DNA from: Sediminispirochaeta smaragdinae DSM 11293
GTDB taxonomy: Bacteria > Spirochaetota > Spirochaetia > DSM-16054 > Sediminispirochaetaceae
Direction of reading: 5' to 3'
Assembly (NCBI RefSeq): GCF_000143985.1
Contig: NC_014364.1
Span: 3,720,001-3,784,000, forward strand
DNA: 64,000 nucleotides
Shown: positions 8,061 through 16,583 of the stretch, piece by piece
Layout: every line of letters begins with the position of its first letter
How positions within the stretch are numbered: position 1 is the first letter of the stretch
Translations under genes and position numbers: made by a program
The notes under the pieces: generated by a model
Database searches by the model: none
What the model saw: only the letters and a program-made list of their open reading frames with translations
Told to the model about the DNA's origin: nothing

Positions 8061-10163
8061 ATGGAGTTATCAACCGATAAGAAACAGCGGACCATAGAAC
8101 CGGGGCATCCCCTGCCCCTCGGGGCCTACATTACGGGGCGGGGAGCACAGTTCAGCATTTTCTCACGTAATGCCACGGCGGTCTGCCTTTTGCTCTTCGA
8201 CAAGGCTAATGACACAAACCCTTCGGAAACATATCAGCTTGATCCGAAACAAAACAAGACCGGGGACATCTGGCATATCCATATACATGGGCTAAAAACA
8301 GGTCAATTCTACCTTTTTCAGATCGACGGCCCTTTTGAGCCTGCAGCGGGCCATCGCTTTGATCCGGCGGCCCTGATCATAGATCCGTATGCAAAGGCAA
8401 TTGCACAAGAAAGGCCGTGGGTCGAGTGGCGGCGGGAGTTGACGCCCAAATGCGTGGTGGTGAACGACTATTTTGATTGGCAGGGAGATAAACCTCTCAA
8501 CTATCCATTGCGTGACTGCATCATCTATGAGGCACATGTTGGAGGATTGACCCGTCATCGTTCTGCATCATCCGCCGCTCCCGGCAGCTACAAGGCTGTT
8601 ATCGAAAAGATTCCCTATTTCAAAGAACTGGGAATCACCAGCATAGAATTCCTTCCGGTCCATGAGTTCAACCCGCGGGAGTTTTCCCGGTACAATCCCG
8701 TCAACGGAGCTTTGCTGACAAACTACTGGGGCTACAGCACCGTAGGTTTCTTCGCCCCGGCCTGCGGTTACTCATCTTCCGGCTGCGAGGGGGATCAGGT
8801 TCATGAGTTCAAGGAGATGGTGCGGGAGCTGCACAAGGCGGGGATAGAAGTGGTCCTCGACATTGTTTTCAATCATACAGCCGAAGGCAATAACGAGGGA
8901 CCAACCTTCTCCTTTCGGGGACTGGACAATAGTATCTACTACATCCTCACCCCGGACCGCAAGGGCTATATGAACTACTCGGGCTGTGGAAATACCATGA
9001 ATTGCAACCACCCTATTGTCCGATCGTTGATTCTCGACTGCCTCCACTACTGGGTCATGGAGATGCATGTGGACGGTTTCCGTTTCGATCTGGGGTCGAT
9101 CCTCGGCAGGGACGGTAGCGGAAAACTCCTCGAAAACCCTCCCATCATAGAACGGATAGCAGAGGACCCGGTGCTTAGAGACACCAAGATCATTGCAGAG
9201 GCATGGGATGCCGCAGGGACCTACCAGGTCGGAAGTTTTCCCGGCGGACGGTGGGCGGAGTGGAACGATCGTTTTCGGGACGATGTCCGCCGCTTCTGGC
9301 TCGACGAGCCCGGCATGATCGCCGCCCTGGCCATGCGCTTCTCAGGGAGTTCGGATCTGTACAGGAAAACAGGGAGAAAACCCTTCCACAGCATCAACTT
9401 CATCACTTCCCACGACGGTTTTACCCTGAATGATCTGGTCAGCTACAATACAAAACATAATGAGATGAACGGAGAAGAAAATCGGGACGGTAACAATGCA
9501 AACCTCTCCTTTAATCACGGCATAGAGGGACCGAGCGACGACCCGAAGATCGAATCGGATCGAAATCGCACGGCAAAGAACTTCCTTGCAACCCTTCTCC
9601 TTGCAACGGGAACACCAATGCTGCTGGGGGGAGATGAGTTTCGACGAACGCAACAGGGCAACAACAATGCCTACTGCCAGGATAATGAAATTTCCTGGTT
9701 CGACTGGGAACTTCTGCAACGCCATGGGGATGTATTCAGATTTTGTAAGGAGCTGATCAAATTCCGTCGACGACACCCCGCATTTAAACGCTTCGACTTT
9801 TTCTCGGGCAAGGATATCAGCAGCAATGGACTCATGGATATTTCCTGGTATAACGAAAGGTGCAAGGCGGTAAACTGGAATAGAAAAGAAAACCGTCTGG
9901 CTATCCTTATCGACGGGAGCAAGGCCGAAACCCAGGCAGACAAGGACGACAACGATTTTTACCTCATGTTCAACGCAACAGGTGAGGACACCCATTTTAC
10001 CCTGGCCCCACCCCCATCGTGCAAGATATGGCGCCGAAAAATCGACACCGCCGAGGACGTCGACATCCTCGAAATGGGAACAAGTCTACTTCTCAGCGAC
10101 CAAGGCAGCTATATGGTAAAGGCACGCTCCGTCGTGGTCCTTGTATCCGATCCAACAGAGTGA
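8061..10163 (+). CDS. glgX: Glycogen debranching enzyme (GlgX, isoamylase type)
   Basis: 700-residue GH13 enzyme that hydrolyses alpha-1,6 branches of glycogen or limit dextrin in the cytoplasm. It has an N-terminal CBM48/isoamylase domain (PLGAYITGRGAQFSIFSRNA) and then the (beta/alpha)8 barrel. Conserved regions are VVLDIVFNHTAEGN, the nucleophile region VDGFRFDLGSIL, the acid/base IIAEAWD, and NFITSHDGFTLNDLVSY. GGDEFRRTQQGNNNAYCQDNE in pieces is typical of GlgX. The start at 8061 drops an 18-codon extension that would overlap the regulator's stop. The upstream ribosome site is weak. No other glycogen genes are adjacent. Confidence 0.93.
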   Translation: MELSTDKKQRTIEPGHPLPLGAYITGRGAQFSIFSRNATAVCLLLFDKANDTNPSETYQLDPKQNKTGDIWHIHIHGLKTGQFYLFQIDGPFEPAAGHRFDPAALIIDPYAKAIAQERPWVEWRRELTPKCVVVNDYFDWQGDKPLNYPLRDCIIYEAHVGGLTRHRSASSAAPGSYKAVIEKIPYFKELGITSIEFLPVHEFNPREFSRYNPVNGALLTNYWGYSTVGFFAPACGYSSSGCEGDQVHEFKEMVRELHKAGIEVVLDIVFNHTAEGNNEGPTFSFRGLDNSIYYILTPDRKGYMNYSGCGNTMNCNHPIVRSLILDCLHYWVMEMHVDGFRFDLGSILGRDGSGKLLENPPIIERIAEDPVLRDTKIIAEAWDAAGTYQVGSFPGGRWAEWNDRFRDDVRRFWLDEPGMIAALAMRFSGSSDLYRKTGRKPFHSINFITSHDGFTLNDLVSYNTKHNEMNGEENRDGNNANLSFNHGIEGPSDDPKIESDRNRTAKNFLATLLLATGTPMLLGGDEFRRTQQGNNNAYCQDNEISWFDWELLQRHGDVFRFCKELIKFRRRHPAFKRFDFFSGKDISSNGLMDISWYNERCKAVNWNRKENRLAILIDGSKAETQADKDDNDFYLMFNATGEDTHFTLAPPPSCKIWRRKIDTAEDVDILEMGTSLLLSDQGSYMVKARSVVVLVSDPTE

Positions 10164-10298
10164 CGGCTACGACTCCCGTCTGGCTGCATCAAGATCGTCA
10201 TAGAGCTCAAAAACCCGATAACCATCAGTATCGGTGTTAAATTGCACATTCCGTCCTGAAAAAGGGCGATGGCGATTTATAATAGTAGTTACGCTTCC

Positions 10299-10622
10299 TT
10301 ATCGCAAATTTCTCTTTATCAATATATCTTCGATATTCCTTCTTCCATCTATTAAAGCCAATATCAGCACTTTCTTCCCTTCCATCCTGTACATCAATCG
10401 CCAGGGACGTATTATCATCTCACGATATTTTACTATATTTTCATTTTGTAATTCAGGGATTATTCTTCCCTGTTCGGAACATAATTCCAATTTTCCTGCT
10501 GTTTCCTTGATTCTTTCATATTGCTTTATTGCTGTAGGTACAGAATCAAAAGAAATATACTCGATTATCTCATTCAAATCCTTTAAAACTGGTTCTGTCC
10601 AAATCACTTCTTGCTTATTCAT
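10299..10622 (-). CDS. ParE/RelE-superfamily toxin
   Basis: 107-residue small basic protein of the plasmid-stabilisation (ParE/RelE) fold. Visible marks are WTEPVLKDLNEIIEYI at the N-terminus, an internal helix with AIKQYERI, then VKYREMIIRPWRLMYRMEGKKVLI and the C-terminal DGRRNIEDIL, the family's usual ending. It lies 2 bp downstream of the Phd/YefM-like antitoxin gene, a common operon layout. Whether it acts on mRNA at the ribosome or on gyrase cannot be told from sequence. Confidence 0.85.
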   Translation of the reverse strand: MNKQEVIWTEPVLKDLNEIIEYISFDSVPTAIKQYERIKETAGKLELCSEQGRIIPELQNENIVKYREMIIRPWRLMYRMEGKKVLILALIDGRRNIEDILIKRNLR

Positions 10623-10624
10623 TT

Positions 10625-10912
10625 CTATTCTTTTTCTTTCATTTTATTCAGCTTATTCTCCATCATGTCGAAAACGTCCTTTTGACTATAAACTTTTCCA
10701 TCTTCAGCAGCTTTTTCCCCATCAGCAAGGATTTTCAATATTCCAAGGCTATTCCGCATATCCTGGTATGATTCGGTATCTAAAAGAACGGCTTTTGCTT
10801 CTCCGTTTTGAGTTATCACAATCGGATTGTGAGTATCATTAACTCGTTTCAGCATATCAGCAGCATTTGTCTTTATATACGATATTGGTTTGATATCTTC
10901 TTTCAAATTCAT
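10625..10912 (-). CDS. Phd/YefM-family antitoxin
   Basis: 95 residues. The N-terminal part (ISYIKTNAADMLKRVNDTHNPIVITQNGEAKAVLLDTESYQDM in pieces) is the Phd/YefM DNA-binding fold, with the typical phrase PIVITQNGEAKAVL. The C-terminal third is charged and probably wraps the toxin. It precedes the ParE/RelE toxin gene by 2 bp and should autoregulate the pair through the dyad upstream. Confidence 0.88.
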   Translation of the reverse strand: MNLKEDIKPISYIKTNAADMLKRVNDTHNPIVITQNGEAKAVLLDTESYQDMRNSLGILKILADGEKAAEDGKVYSQKDVFDMMENKLNKMKEKE

Positions 10913-10925
10913 AACACACTCCTAA

Positions 10926-10961
10926 GTGCATATATTGCACCATATTTAGACTATCTGTCAA
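10926..10961 (-). promoter_or_regulatory. Promoter/operator of the toxin-antitoxin operon
   Basis: Minus-strand TTGACA at 10956-10961 faces the antitoxin gene. A short dyad, GTGCA (10926-10930) and TGCAC (10936-10940) with TATAT between, covers the likely -10 area, about 14 bp before the antitoxin ATG. The position suits Phd-type autorepression. Confidence 0.45.
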
Positions 10962-11066
10962 CCTTGAATTAATTCATACTATTCCTCCGGCGCTTTATAT
11001 ACGGCGGCATGGTCACTGGCAGAACGCATATAGACGTTGTACACTCCCCGCGCCCGATATGACGCT

Positions 11067-11095
11067 TTGACCCTCCCCCCTTTCTTTTATATACT
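11067..11095 (+). promoter_or_regulatory. Promoter of the fluoride-riboswitch operon
   Basis: TTGACC at 11067-11072, 17-base spacer, TATACT at 11090-11095. The expected start near 11102 lies immediately before the riboswitch aptamer. Confidence 0.75.
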
Positions 11096-11101
11096 TTTTT
11101 A

Positions 11102-11168
11102 CCAAGGCAATGGAGTTTGCTGGGTTATACGAATCCCGAATTGCCCCGGTTGTTGACTCCCTAGGTTT
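11102..11168 (+). promoter_or_regulatory. Fluoride riboswitch (crcB motif)
   Basis: The first stem-loop GGCA-ATGGAGTT-TGCT (11106-11121) matches the known form GGCG-AUGGAGUU-CGCC with a covarying closing pair (A-U for G-C). Further on, TTGACTCCCTA (11153-11163) corresponds to the conserved GAUGACUCCUA end. Its ACTCC can pair with GGAGT of the first loop to form the pseudoknot. A variable hairpin (GGGTT..AATCCC) and an AATTGCC segment lie between. It sits between a strong promoter and crcB, the standard target. A GAGGAGGGG ribosome site follows, so control of translation or early transcription are both possible. Confidence 0.75.
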
Positions 11169-11198
11169 TGCCGAGGAGGGGCTGTTACGAGTGATGTA

Positions 11199-11558
11199 AT
11201 GTGGGTACTGGTGGGAGGAGGCCTTGGTGCCGCCAGCCGATATCTCATCTCCCTGACCGCCGGTCGGCTGTTTGGAGACACCTTTGCATGGGGTACCATG
11301 ACGGTAAACCTGGTCGGCTGCTTTTTTATCGGTTTTATCGTGGGACTGGCCGACCGTACGATGCTTCCCAGAGTGTTGAAGGTCGTTCTTGTAACCGGCT
11401 TTCTCGGAGGCTTCACAACCTTCTCCTCTTTCTCTCTCGAATCCGTACGTATGTTTCTTGCCGGATCTTTCGGACGAGGAATGGCGAATCTTGCTGTAAA
11501 TGTGGTGGTAGGTCTGGTGCTTACCTTGGCAGGTCTTGTTACGGCAAGCCGCATATAG
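11199..11558 (+). CDS. crcB: Fluoride ion channel CrcB/FluC
   Basis: 119-residue inner-membrane protein with four hydrophobic helices, which exports toxic fluoride as a dual-topology dimer. Signature stretches are VGGGLGAASRYLIS at the N-terminus, GTMTVNLVGCFFIGF, and the fluoride-lining TGFLGGFTTFSSFSLE. Upstream in-frame codons offer no alternative start. GAGGAGGGG lies about 16 bases before the ATG, rather far. A fluoride riboswitch precedes it and a DUF190/CBS gene follows within 11 bp. Confidence 0.95.
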   Translation: MWVLVGGGLGAASRYLISLTAGRLFGDTFAWGTMTVNLVGCFFIGFIVGLADRTMLPRVLKVVLVTGFLGGFTTFSSFSLESVRMFLAGSFGRGMANLAVNVVVGLVLTLAGLVTASRI

Positions 11559-11568
11559 GGGGGAGAAG

Positions 11569-12810
11569 ATGATCCAGTATCGGTCGATCAAAGTCTACAC
11601 AAGAGAGAGGGCCCGCTATAAAGGAAAGGAACTTTCCTCCGCAATTGTTTCGTATATCCGCTCACTGAAAATATCGGCACGCTGCATGGTGTTCCGGGGT
11701 AGCGAAGGATGCTATGAAAACGGTGAGATTGTAACCAACAAGCTGGTGGCGCTCTCAAACGATATGCCCATCATGGTTGAGATTCTTCTGCCGATAGCTG
11801 AATCTCAGCCGGTTATTGAAAAGCTCACCTCGATGGTGGATGACGGCATCATCAGCACATCCCCCGCCGAGATAGCCTTGTTCAGGACCCCTTCGAGCCT
11901 CATTCCTCCTCATCTCCTTGTCCGGGATGTCATGACCGAACAGCCGGTCACCGCACATCCCGATTGGTCGGTTCGGGAGACAATCCAGCGCCTCGTTGAT
12001 GAGCATCTGAAAGCACTCCCGGTTACCGACAAACAGGGTAACGTGGTGGGCATGGTGACCCAGGGGGATCTTATGAAGCACGGAGGAATGCCGATCCGCC
12101 TTGGTCTGCTTTCCACCCTGCCGAAAGAGGAGCGCAGTACGTGGATGGAAAAAAGCAACAATCGAAATCTATCCGAGATCATGACACCGCATCCGCAAAC
12201 CATCAATGCAGATCAAAAGGTTTCCGAAGCCCTGCATCTTATGGTCCGCAAAGCCCTGAAGCGTTTGCCGGTCGTCGACGGGAATGGAAAACTCTGCGGG
12301 ATTCTGGCAAGAATCGATCTGCTGCGCCTTCTCTCATCCAAGGTACAAACCGCCCACGAGACCTCAGGTCCATCGACCGGCGGCAATCAGCTTCAACTGG
12401 TACGTGATGTCGTCCTACGCGACAGACTTGCCCTTCCGTCCCATATGCCGCTAAGAGAAGCCATAGACATATTGGCGCAAAAGGCGGCACAGCGCGCCGC
12501 CGTAATCGATACCGACAAGCATCTTGTCGGCCTTGTCACCGATTCGATCCTCATGAGGGTCATCGACAAAAAGACATCGACCATCCTTCCGCTTCGGCGC
12601 TTTGCCGCACGCCGTGCCGAATCGTTACAGCTCTCTCAAGTAATGAAACGAGAGGTCGTACGGGTGACCGAGGAGACTTCCGTCGACGAAGCAATCAGGC
12701 TCATGACGGAGCAGGGCCTCAAGAGGATTCCGGTGGTCGATGCAGAGGGGAAATTCTGCGGAATGATTCGCCGCGATTCCATTTTGATCGCCCTTTCCCG
12801 GTCGATATAG
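11569..12810 (+). CDS. DUF190 protein with four CBS domains
   Basis: 413 residues. The first about 105 match DUF190, a small PII-like fold often encoded beside crcB (YRSIKVYTRERARYKGKEL, with SAIVSYIRSL and ILLPIAE). Then come four CBS motifs in two Bateman pairs, roughly at 114-170, 190-245, 268-325 and 350-410. Each has the pattern of a DVMT-like start and PVVD/PVTD plus LCGI/VGMV turns. CBS pairs usually bind adenine nucleotides. The start is at ATG 11569 behind GGGGGGAG. Its place in the fluoride operon suggests a sensor or regulator of fluoride or ion homeostasis, which is inference. Confidence 0.88.
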   Translation: MIQYRSIKVYTRERARYKGKELSSAIVSYIRSLKISARCMVFRGSEGCYENGEIVTNKLVALSNDMPIMVEILLPIAESQPVIEKLTSMVDDGIISTSPAEIALFRTPSSLIPPHLLVRDVMTEQPVTAHPDWSVRETIQRLVDEHLKALPVTDKQGNVVGMVTQGDLMKHGGMPIRLGLLSTLPKEERSTWMEKSNNRNLSEIMTPHPQTINADQKVSEALHLMVRKALKRLPVVDGNGKLCGILARIDLLRLLSSKVQTAHETSGPSTGGNQLQLVRDVVLRDRLALPSHMPLREAIDILAQKAAQRAAVIDTDKHLVGLVTDSILMRVIDKKTSTILPLRRFAARRAESLQLSQVMKREVVRVTEETSVDEAIRLMTEQGLKRIPVVDAEGKFCGMIRRDSILIALSRSI

Positions 12811-12854
12811 GGATTTTGTTTGATTTCCCCCCCGATTCATTTTGACTGCAGAAC

Positions 12855-13940
12855 TCAATACCGCACCTCTATCCCCATTTCCTTTAGAAATCGTGTAGCG
12901 GTGGAAACCGTATTACGATATTCCAGGTGGTCTCGGTAATCCAAGGCTTGATGCATGTACCAGCTTCCCTTATATGGGGGCTCTCTTGTGATATGGATGC
13001 CTCCGATCTCATTGCCTCCCCCTGCCGCAACCCAAAGGGGGATATCGTCATAACTCCATCCGGCAGCAGGGCCGATACGGATATCCCGCAAGACCAGACG
13101 CATCACGGCTATGATTCGCGCACCTTCCATAGCCGAGCAGCGTGGATGCTCCGTCATGGGGATACCAGTAAAGGGGAAAAACCGACTAACATAGACACTC
13201 TTCAGGTTCGGGTACTGTCGAATAAAGAACATAAAATCAACATAATCTTCATAGCGACTTTTCGTCACCTTTCCCCCGTTGACAATGGCACAATCGTCTT
13301 TGCAATCCGTACATCCGACTCCGGCCAACAATCCGCTTCCCAGTTCGAGACCTGCTTCACAGACCATCCGGCAAAGCTTTTCCTTTTCCTCGAAGCTGTC
13401 TCCCGGTTTCACCTCGTCAAAAAGCTTTCGGTTGATCGTTTCGAAGGAAGCACCGATGCGTGTCACCCCCAGGTTTTTCAGCTCAATAATAGACTCCATG
13501 GACAATGCGGCCCCGCAATTGACGGTAATGGTGGAATCCGCATCTGCCTCGCGGCGGATTGTCTCTACGATTTCAACCATCTCTCTTCCGTCGCTGCCTA
13601 AAGTGGTTCCTGCACTCAGATGATAGTCACGAACGCCATGTTCCTTGAGATAGCGGGCAGCCCGCAAGATCTCTTCCATCGATAGAGGCTCTTTCGGTTG
13701 CGTCCAGTAAGGACAGTACAGGCACAGCGGCTGAAGATTACAGGTAAGCACACTGGCAATACCTCCCGTCCACCGAAAGGTTGTACCAAGGAGCTTATTT
13801 CGTACCAGGCTGGCTGTCTTAAAGAGTTCCTGGGCGGCAGAAAATTCTTCGCTTTCGCGGAACAAAAGAAGAGCTTCGTCTCTATCGATAGCCTGTTCCG
13901 CGGCCTTTTCCAACACATCGGAAAAACGTCTATCTTCCAT
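12855..13940 (-). CDS. Radical SAM protein with CX5CX2C motif (BioB/HydE/HmdB-like)
   Basis: 361-residue radical SAM enzyme with BioB-like domain layout. The cluster-binding cysteines are C67, C73 and C76 (TCNLQPLCLYCPYW), so CX5CX2C rather than the canonical CX3CX2C. That spacing was described for HmdB, involved in the FeGP cofactor of Hmd hydrogenase. Further on are YHLSAGTTLGSDG (SAM-contact region) and a second cysteine group, CTDCKDDC, near residue 215, which could bind another cluster. It is 3 bp after the binding lipoprotein gene, in a cluster with a DUF364 protein and a molybdate/tungstate-type transporter. That makes a role in a metal or organometallic cofactor plausible. The reaction is unknown, and biotin synthase is unlikely. 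Confidence 0.8.
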   Translation of the reverse strand: MEDRRFSDVLEKAAEQAIDRDEALLLFRESEEFSAAQELFKTASLVRNKLLGTTFRWTGGIASVLTCNLQPLCLYCPYWTQPKEPLSMEEILRAARYLKEHGVRDYHLSAGTTLGSDGREMVEIVETIRREADADSTITVNCGAALSMESIIELKNLGVTRIGASFETINRKLFDEVKPGDSFEEKEKLCRMVCEAGLELGSGLLAGVGCTDCKDDCAIVNGGKVTKSRYEDYVDFMFFIRQYPNLKSVYVSRFFPFTGIPMTEHPRCSAMEGARIIAVMRLVLRDIRIGPAAGWSYDDIPLWVAAGGGNEIGGIHITREPPYKGSWYMHQALDYRDHLEYRNTVSTATRFLKEMGIEVRY

Positions 13941-13943
13941 AAT

Positions 13944-15017
13944 CTACTGCTCCTGAAGGATTTCCTCGCTGGTCAGCGAGTCGTTTCGATAGAAGAGGGA
14001 ATAAAAGCTTTTACACTCGTTCACCACATCAAAACCAACGGTATCCGGATAGAGGGTCTCGGCCACCCATCCCAGGCTCATTAAGGACATGATCCCGTCA
14101 AGTGCCGCATATGCAGGAGAGGCATAGACCCGTTGGCTTTTTACCGCGGAGACCTGGGCCCATTGCGGATTGGAAAGAATAGCCTCACGTGTATCCGCTG
14201 TCTTGGTAATAATTACCTGCGGGTCCCAAAGCAGTACCTGTTCGAGGGAAATGGCAACGTGCTCATCGGTTGCTTTCATGCTGCTGCCATCATCCGTCGT
14301 TGCATAGTCGATGCCACCGGCAAGGGTGATAATGGAGGACATGACCGTTGCCCTGCCTACTGTCGAAAGAGGCCCGTCGTGGCTGGCATAGTAGACCCTC
14401 AAACGTTGTTCATTCGGAACAAGGGCTACCTCTTCGGTAATCTTTGCAATGATGTTGTGCCAGTAATCCGCAAGCGTATTTCCGCGCTCTGTATTTCCCA
14501 AAAGATCACCCATGAACCTGAAAGAAGCCTCGTAATCCTGTAGCGTATCCTTCGATATGGCGACGACGGGAATATTCACCTGTTTCTGGAGATCCTCCAA
14601 CTTGGGATCCTTGGTCATGGAAACGATAACATCGGGCCGGAGAGACAATAATTGCTCGGGATCAACGGCATCAAAAAAGACCGGCACCTCCGGTTTCTCC
14701 ATCAGCCTTTTGATTTCAGCATCGGGGAACGGCATTCTTCCTCCCTTAAGGTTCATGGTAAAAACCCGAGAGCGGGAAGCCATTTTGTCGGGATCGAGCG
14801 CCCACACCATATAGTCGGGAATGGGATGTAAACAGACAACCGTGTTGATTTCCGTTGGGAGGGAAACCGTACGATCAGCAAGGTCGCTTATCGTCCGACG
14901 TTCCATTTGCACAGCCGTAGATGCATCGTCTGTTTTTCCGGAACAAGCGAAACACAACAGCATCACAAGAGATGCTGCCGACAGAACAAGAGCGCATGAA
15001 AATCTTTTTCCAGTCAC
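13944..15017 (-). CDS. Siderophore/cobalamin-type ABC substrate-binding lipoprotein
   Basis: 357 residues of the FepB/BtuF class (Peripla_BP_2). The N-terminus is a lipoprotein-like signal with a cysteine at 25 (LLCFACSGK). The lipobox is loose, as is common in spirochaetes. Family stretches include PTEINTVVCLHPIPDYMVWAL in pieces, LLSLRPDVIVSMT, FMGDLLGNTERG, and WDPQVIITK. The start is GTG 15017 behind AAAGGAG. A dedicated promoter and a 38-bp dyad lie upstream, and the radical SAM gene follows at once. No FecCD-type permease is beside it, so it may deliver to a distant permease or act as a sensor. The ligand (iron chelate, corrinoid or another metal complex) is unknown. Confidence 0.85.
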   Translation of the reverse strand: MTGKRFSCALVLSAASLVMLLCFACSGKTDDASTAVQMERRTISDLADRTVSLPTEINTVVCLHPIPDYMVWALDPDKMASRSRVFTMNLKGGRMPFPDAEIKRLMEKPEVPVFFDAVDPEQLLSLRPDVIVSMTKDPKLEDLQKQVNIPVVAISKDTLQDYEASFRFMGDLLGNTERGNTLADYWHNIIAKITEEVALVPNEQRLRVYYASHDGPLSTVGRATVMSSIITLAGGIDYATTDDGSSMKATDEHVAISLEQVLLWDPQVIITKTADTREAILSNPQWAQVSAVKSQRVYASPAYAALDGIMSLMSLGWVAETLYPDTVGFDVVNECKSFYSLFYRNDSLTSEEILQEQ

Positions 15018-15029
15018 TGAGAGTTCTCC

Positions 15030-15082
15030 TTTTAGCCATTATATATATGTATATATAATGGCTAAAAGTCGGAATCTGTCAA
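15030..15082 (-). promoter_or_regulatory. Promoter with 38-bp dyad before the binding lipoprotein/radical SAM genes
   Basis: A perfect 18-bp inverted repeat, arms 15030-15047 and 15050-15067 with TG between; each arm reads TTTTAGCCATTATATATA. Minus-strand TTGACA lies at 15077-15082 and an AT-rich -10 (ATTATA/TTATAT, 17-18 spacing) falls inside the dyad. The dyad ends at the GGAG ribosome site of the lipoprotein gene. No T-run follows, so an operator fits better than a terminator. The inner TTATATA...TATATAA resembles ModE-type sites, but that is only a resemblance. Confidence 0.7.
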
Positions 15083-15112
15083 TATGACTACCAAAACAGA
15101 TGAGAAACGTGT

Positions 15113-15871
15113 CTACATGGAGCAGAAACACCAGCGTTTCAGGCCGAAAAGTTCGGCGGTCCCTGCTATAGTGGTACCAAAGAAGACGACAGGTCTCGCA
15201 AGATCCAAAAATCGTACGATCGAACCGTTTGCAAGGGTACTTCCGGTGCACAGGATGAAATCAGCCCATTCAATCACCCTTTCAAAGTCGTCGCTACCAT
15301 CTTCGATCGTTACCCCGTGACGGACGCTTCCGATATTGGCGGGATTAAGATCAAGGACCCGCAGTCGGCATACGGGTGAGAGGTGTTCAAGAAGAGCAGG
15401 CTGGAAGCCTATAAGGGCCACCCGATCATCGGCGTGAAAGGCTTTGATCCGCTGAGCAAATTCATCACCACAGCGCTCGGGGCCGTCGTCTTTGCAGTGG
15501 ACCGTCCCCTCTGTCCGACCAAGGCTGCGCATCACCGCATTGAGAGAGGCGATAAAAAGCCCCCGGGCATGAGAATCCCCGGTAAGATCGAGATCCAGAA
15601 CATCCTCAAGGGTTCCTTCAAAGCTCGAAGGGGAATCGGTAAATGCCTGCCCGTATGCGTTACGGTACTGGGCCTGGAGAAGGATCTCTTTTCCCGTAAG
15701 AATCGGGAAATCCTTCCTGCGGGTTCTGCCGATCGCTTCATCCGGACTCAAGCCCCGGGCCGTGATCCGTACAGGATCCCTGGCGATCCCCTCGGATTCA
15801 ACCAGAGAGCTGAAACGTTCCTGCAATTTGTGATAAAAGGTTTCAATATCCCTATCTGTTATTGTTCCCAC
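15113..15871 (-). CDS. DUF4213/DUF364 domain protein (putative heavy-metal chelation)
   Basis: 252 residues. The N-terminal part, to about 110, fits DUF4213 (enolase-N-like). The rest fits DUF364, a Rossmann-like domain annotated as putative heavy-metal chelation. The phrase TVHCKDDGPERCGDEFA near residue 122 is characteristic, with two cysteines. VALIGFQPALLEHL and LDLNPANIG follow, then DFILCTGSTLANGS. The start is GTG 15871 with GGAGG upstream. It is 18 bp after the permease gene. Proteins of this family often lie near metal ABC transporters. Its activity is not known. Confidence 0.82.
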   Translation of the reverse strand: MGTITDRDIETFYHKLQERFSSLVESEGIARDPVRITARGLSPDEAIGRTRRKDFPILTGKEILLQAQYRNAYGQAFTDSPSSFEGTLEDVLDLDLTGDSHARGLFIASLNAVMRSLGRTEGTVHCKDDGPERCGDEFAQRIKAFHADDRVALIGFQPALLEHLSPVCRLRVLDLNPANIGSVRHGVTIEDGSDDFERVIEWADFILCTGSTLANGSIVRFLDLARPVVFFGTTIAGTAELFGLKRWCFCSM

Positions 15872-15889
15872 TGTCGGCCTCCTCCAGGG

Positions 15890-16582
15890 CTACTCCCACG
15901 AGCGCATCCTGGTTATTTTTGTAACGATCAATGAAATAATACCAAGCATTCCCGCAAGAACAAAGGCCCGGTTAAAATCCCCAACAAAAACCGAATTATA
16001 CACCTCGAGGGCGATGGTATTTGTGCGCCCGATGATATTCCCCCCAAGCATCAGGGTGATGCCGACATCCCCGAGGCTCCGGGCAATACCGAGGAAGAGC
16101 CCCGTTACGATTCCGCGGCGAAGGAGGGGAAGCACAACACGAAAAAAGGTGGTGCGTTTTGACTTTCCAAGCATATAGGCGGCTTCAATGTATCCTTCGA
16201 TCTCATTCCGAACCGCAGCCTGGACCGTCTTGACCATAAGAGGGAGCCCGGAAATAAATCCGGCGAAGGCAACGCCCCAAAAACTGAAGACAAGGCTGAT
16301 TCCGGAAACACTCTTTAGAAGAGCGCCAAAAGGACCATTTCTACCGAAGATCACCAGCAGGATAAAGCCGGTTGCTATGGGAGGAAATACAAGGGGAAGG
16401 GAAACCAAAAAATCGAGGATGGCGGCCCCTCCGCCCTTTTTTCGCCCGAGATAATAGCCGAGGGGGATGCCGATAACCGCCAAAGCGGGAACAATGCAAA
16501 GCAGAACCCGAAGGCTTAAGGAGACAGGCAACATCACCCCCGGGACCATAACCGCGTCTAAAAAGGAACGAAGGGTATACAT
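15890..16582 (-). CDS. Molybdate/tungstate-type ABC transporter permease
   Basis: 230-residue inner-membrane protein with about five to six hydrophobic helices. The cytoplasmic EAA loop EAAYMLGKSKRTTFFRVVLPL near residue 135 docks the ATPase. PLVFPPIATGFILL and GDVGITLMLGGNI are typical of ModB/WtpB/TupB permeases. It begins 1 bp after the binding-protein stop and belongs to the leftward ATPase - binding protein - permease - DUF364 transcript. The oxyanion (molybdate, tungstate or other) cannot be fixed from sequence. Confidence 0.88.
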   Translation of the reverse strand: MYTLRSFLDAVMVPGVMLPVSLSLRVLLCIVPALAVIGIPLGYYLGRKKGGGAAILDFLVSLPLVFPPIATGFILLVIFGRNGPFGALLKSVSGISLVFSFWGVAFAGFISGLPLMVKTVQAAVRNEIEGYIEAAYMLGKSKRTTFFRVVLPLLRRGIVTGLFLGIARSLGDVGITLMLGGNIIGRTNTIALEVYNSVFVGDFNRAFVLAGMLGIISLIVTKITRMRSWE

Positions 16583-16583
16583 G

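Noticed and set aside
9342-9995. 217-codon open frame on the minus strand
   Set aside because: Antisense to the glgX coding region with its conserved catalytic motifs; no independent support.
12855-13940. Biotin synthase (BioB) annotation
   Set aside because: Cysteine spacing is CX5CX2C instead of CX3CX2C, and there are no biotin genes nearby.
15030-15067. Reading the 38-bp dyad as a terminator
   Set aside because: No T-run follows on either strand, the stem is mostly A-T, and it abuts a ribosome site and overlaps a promoter.
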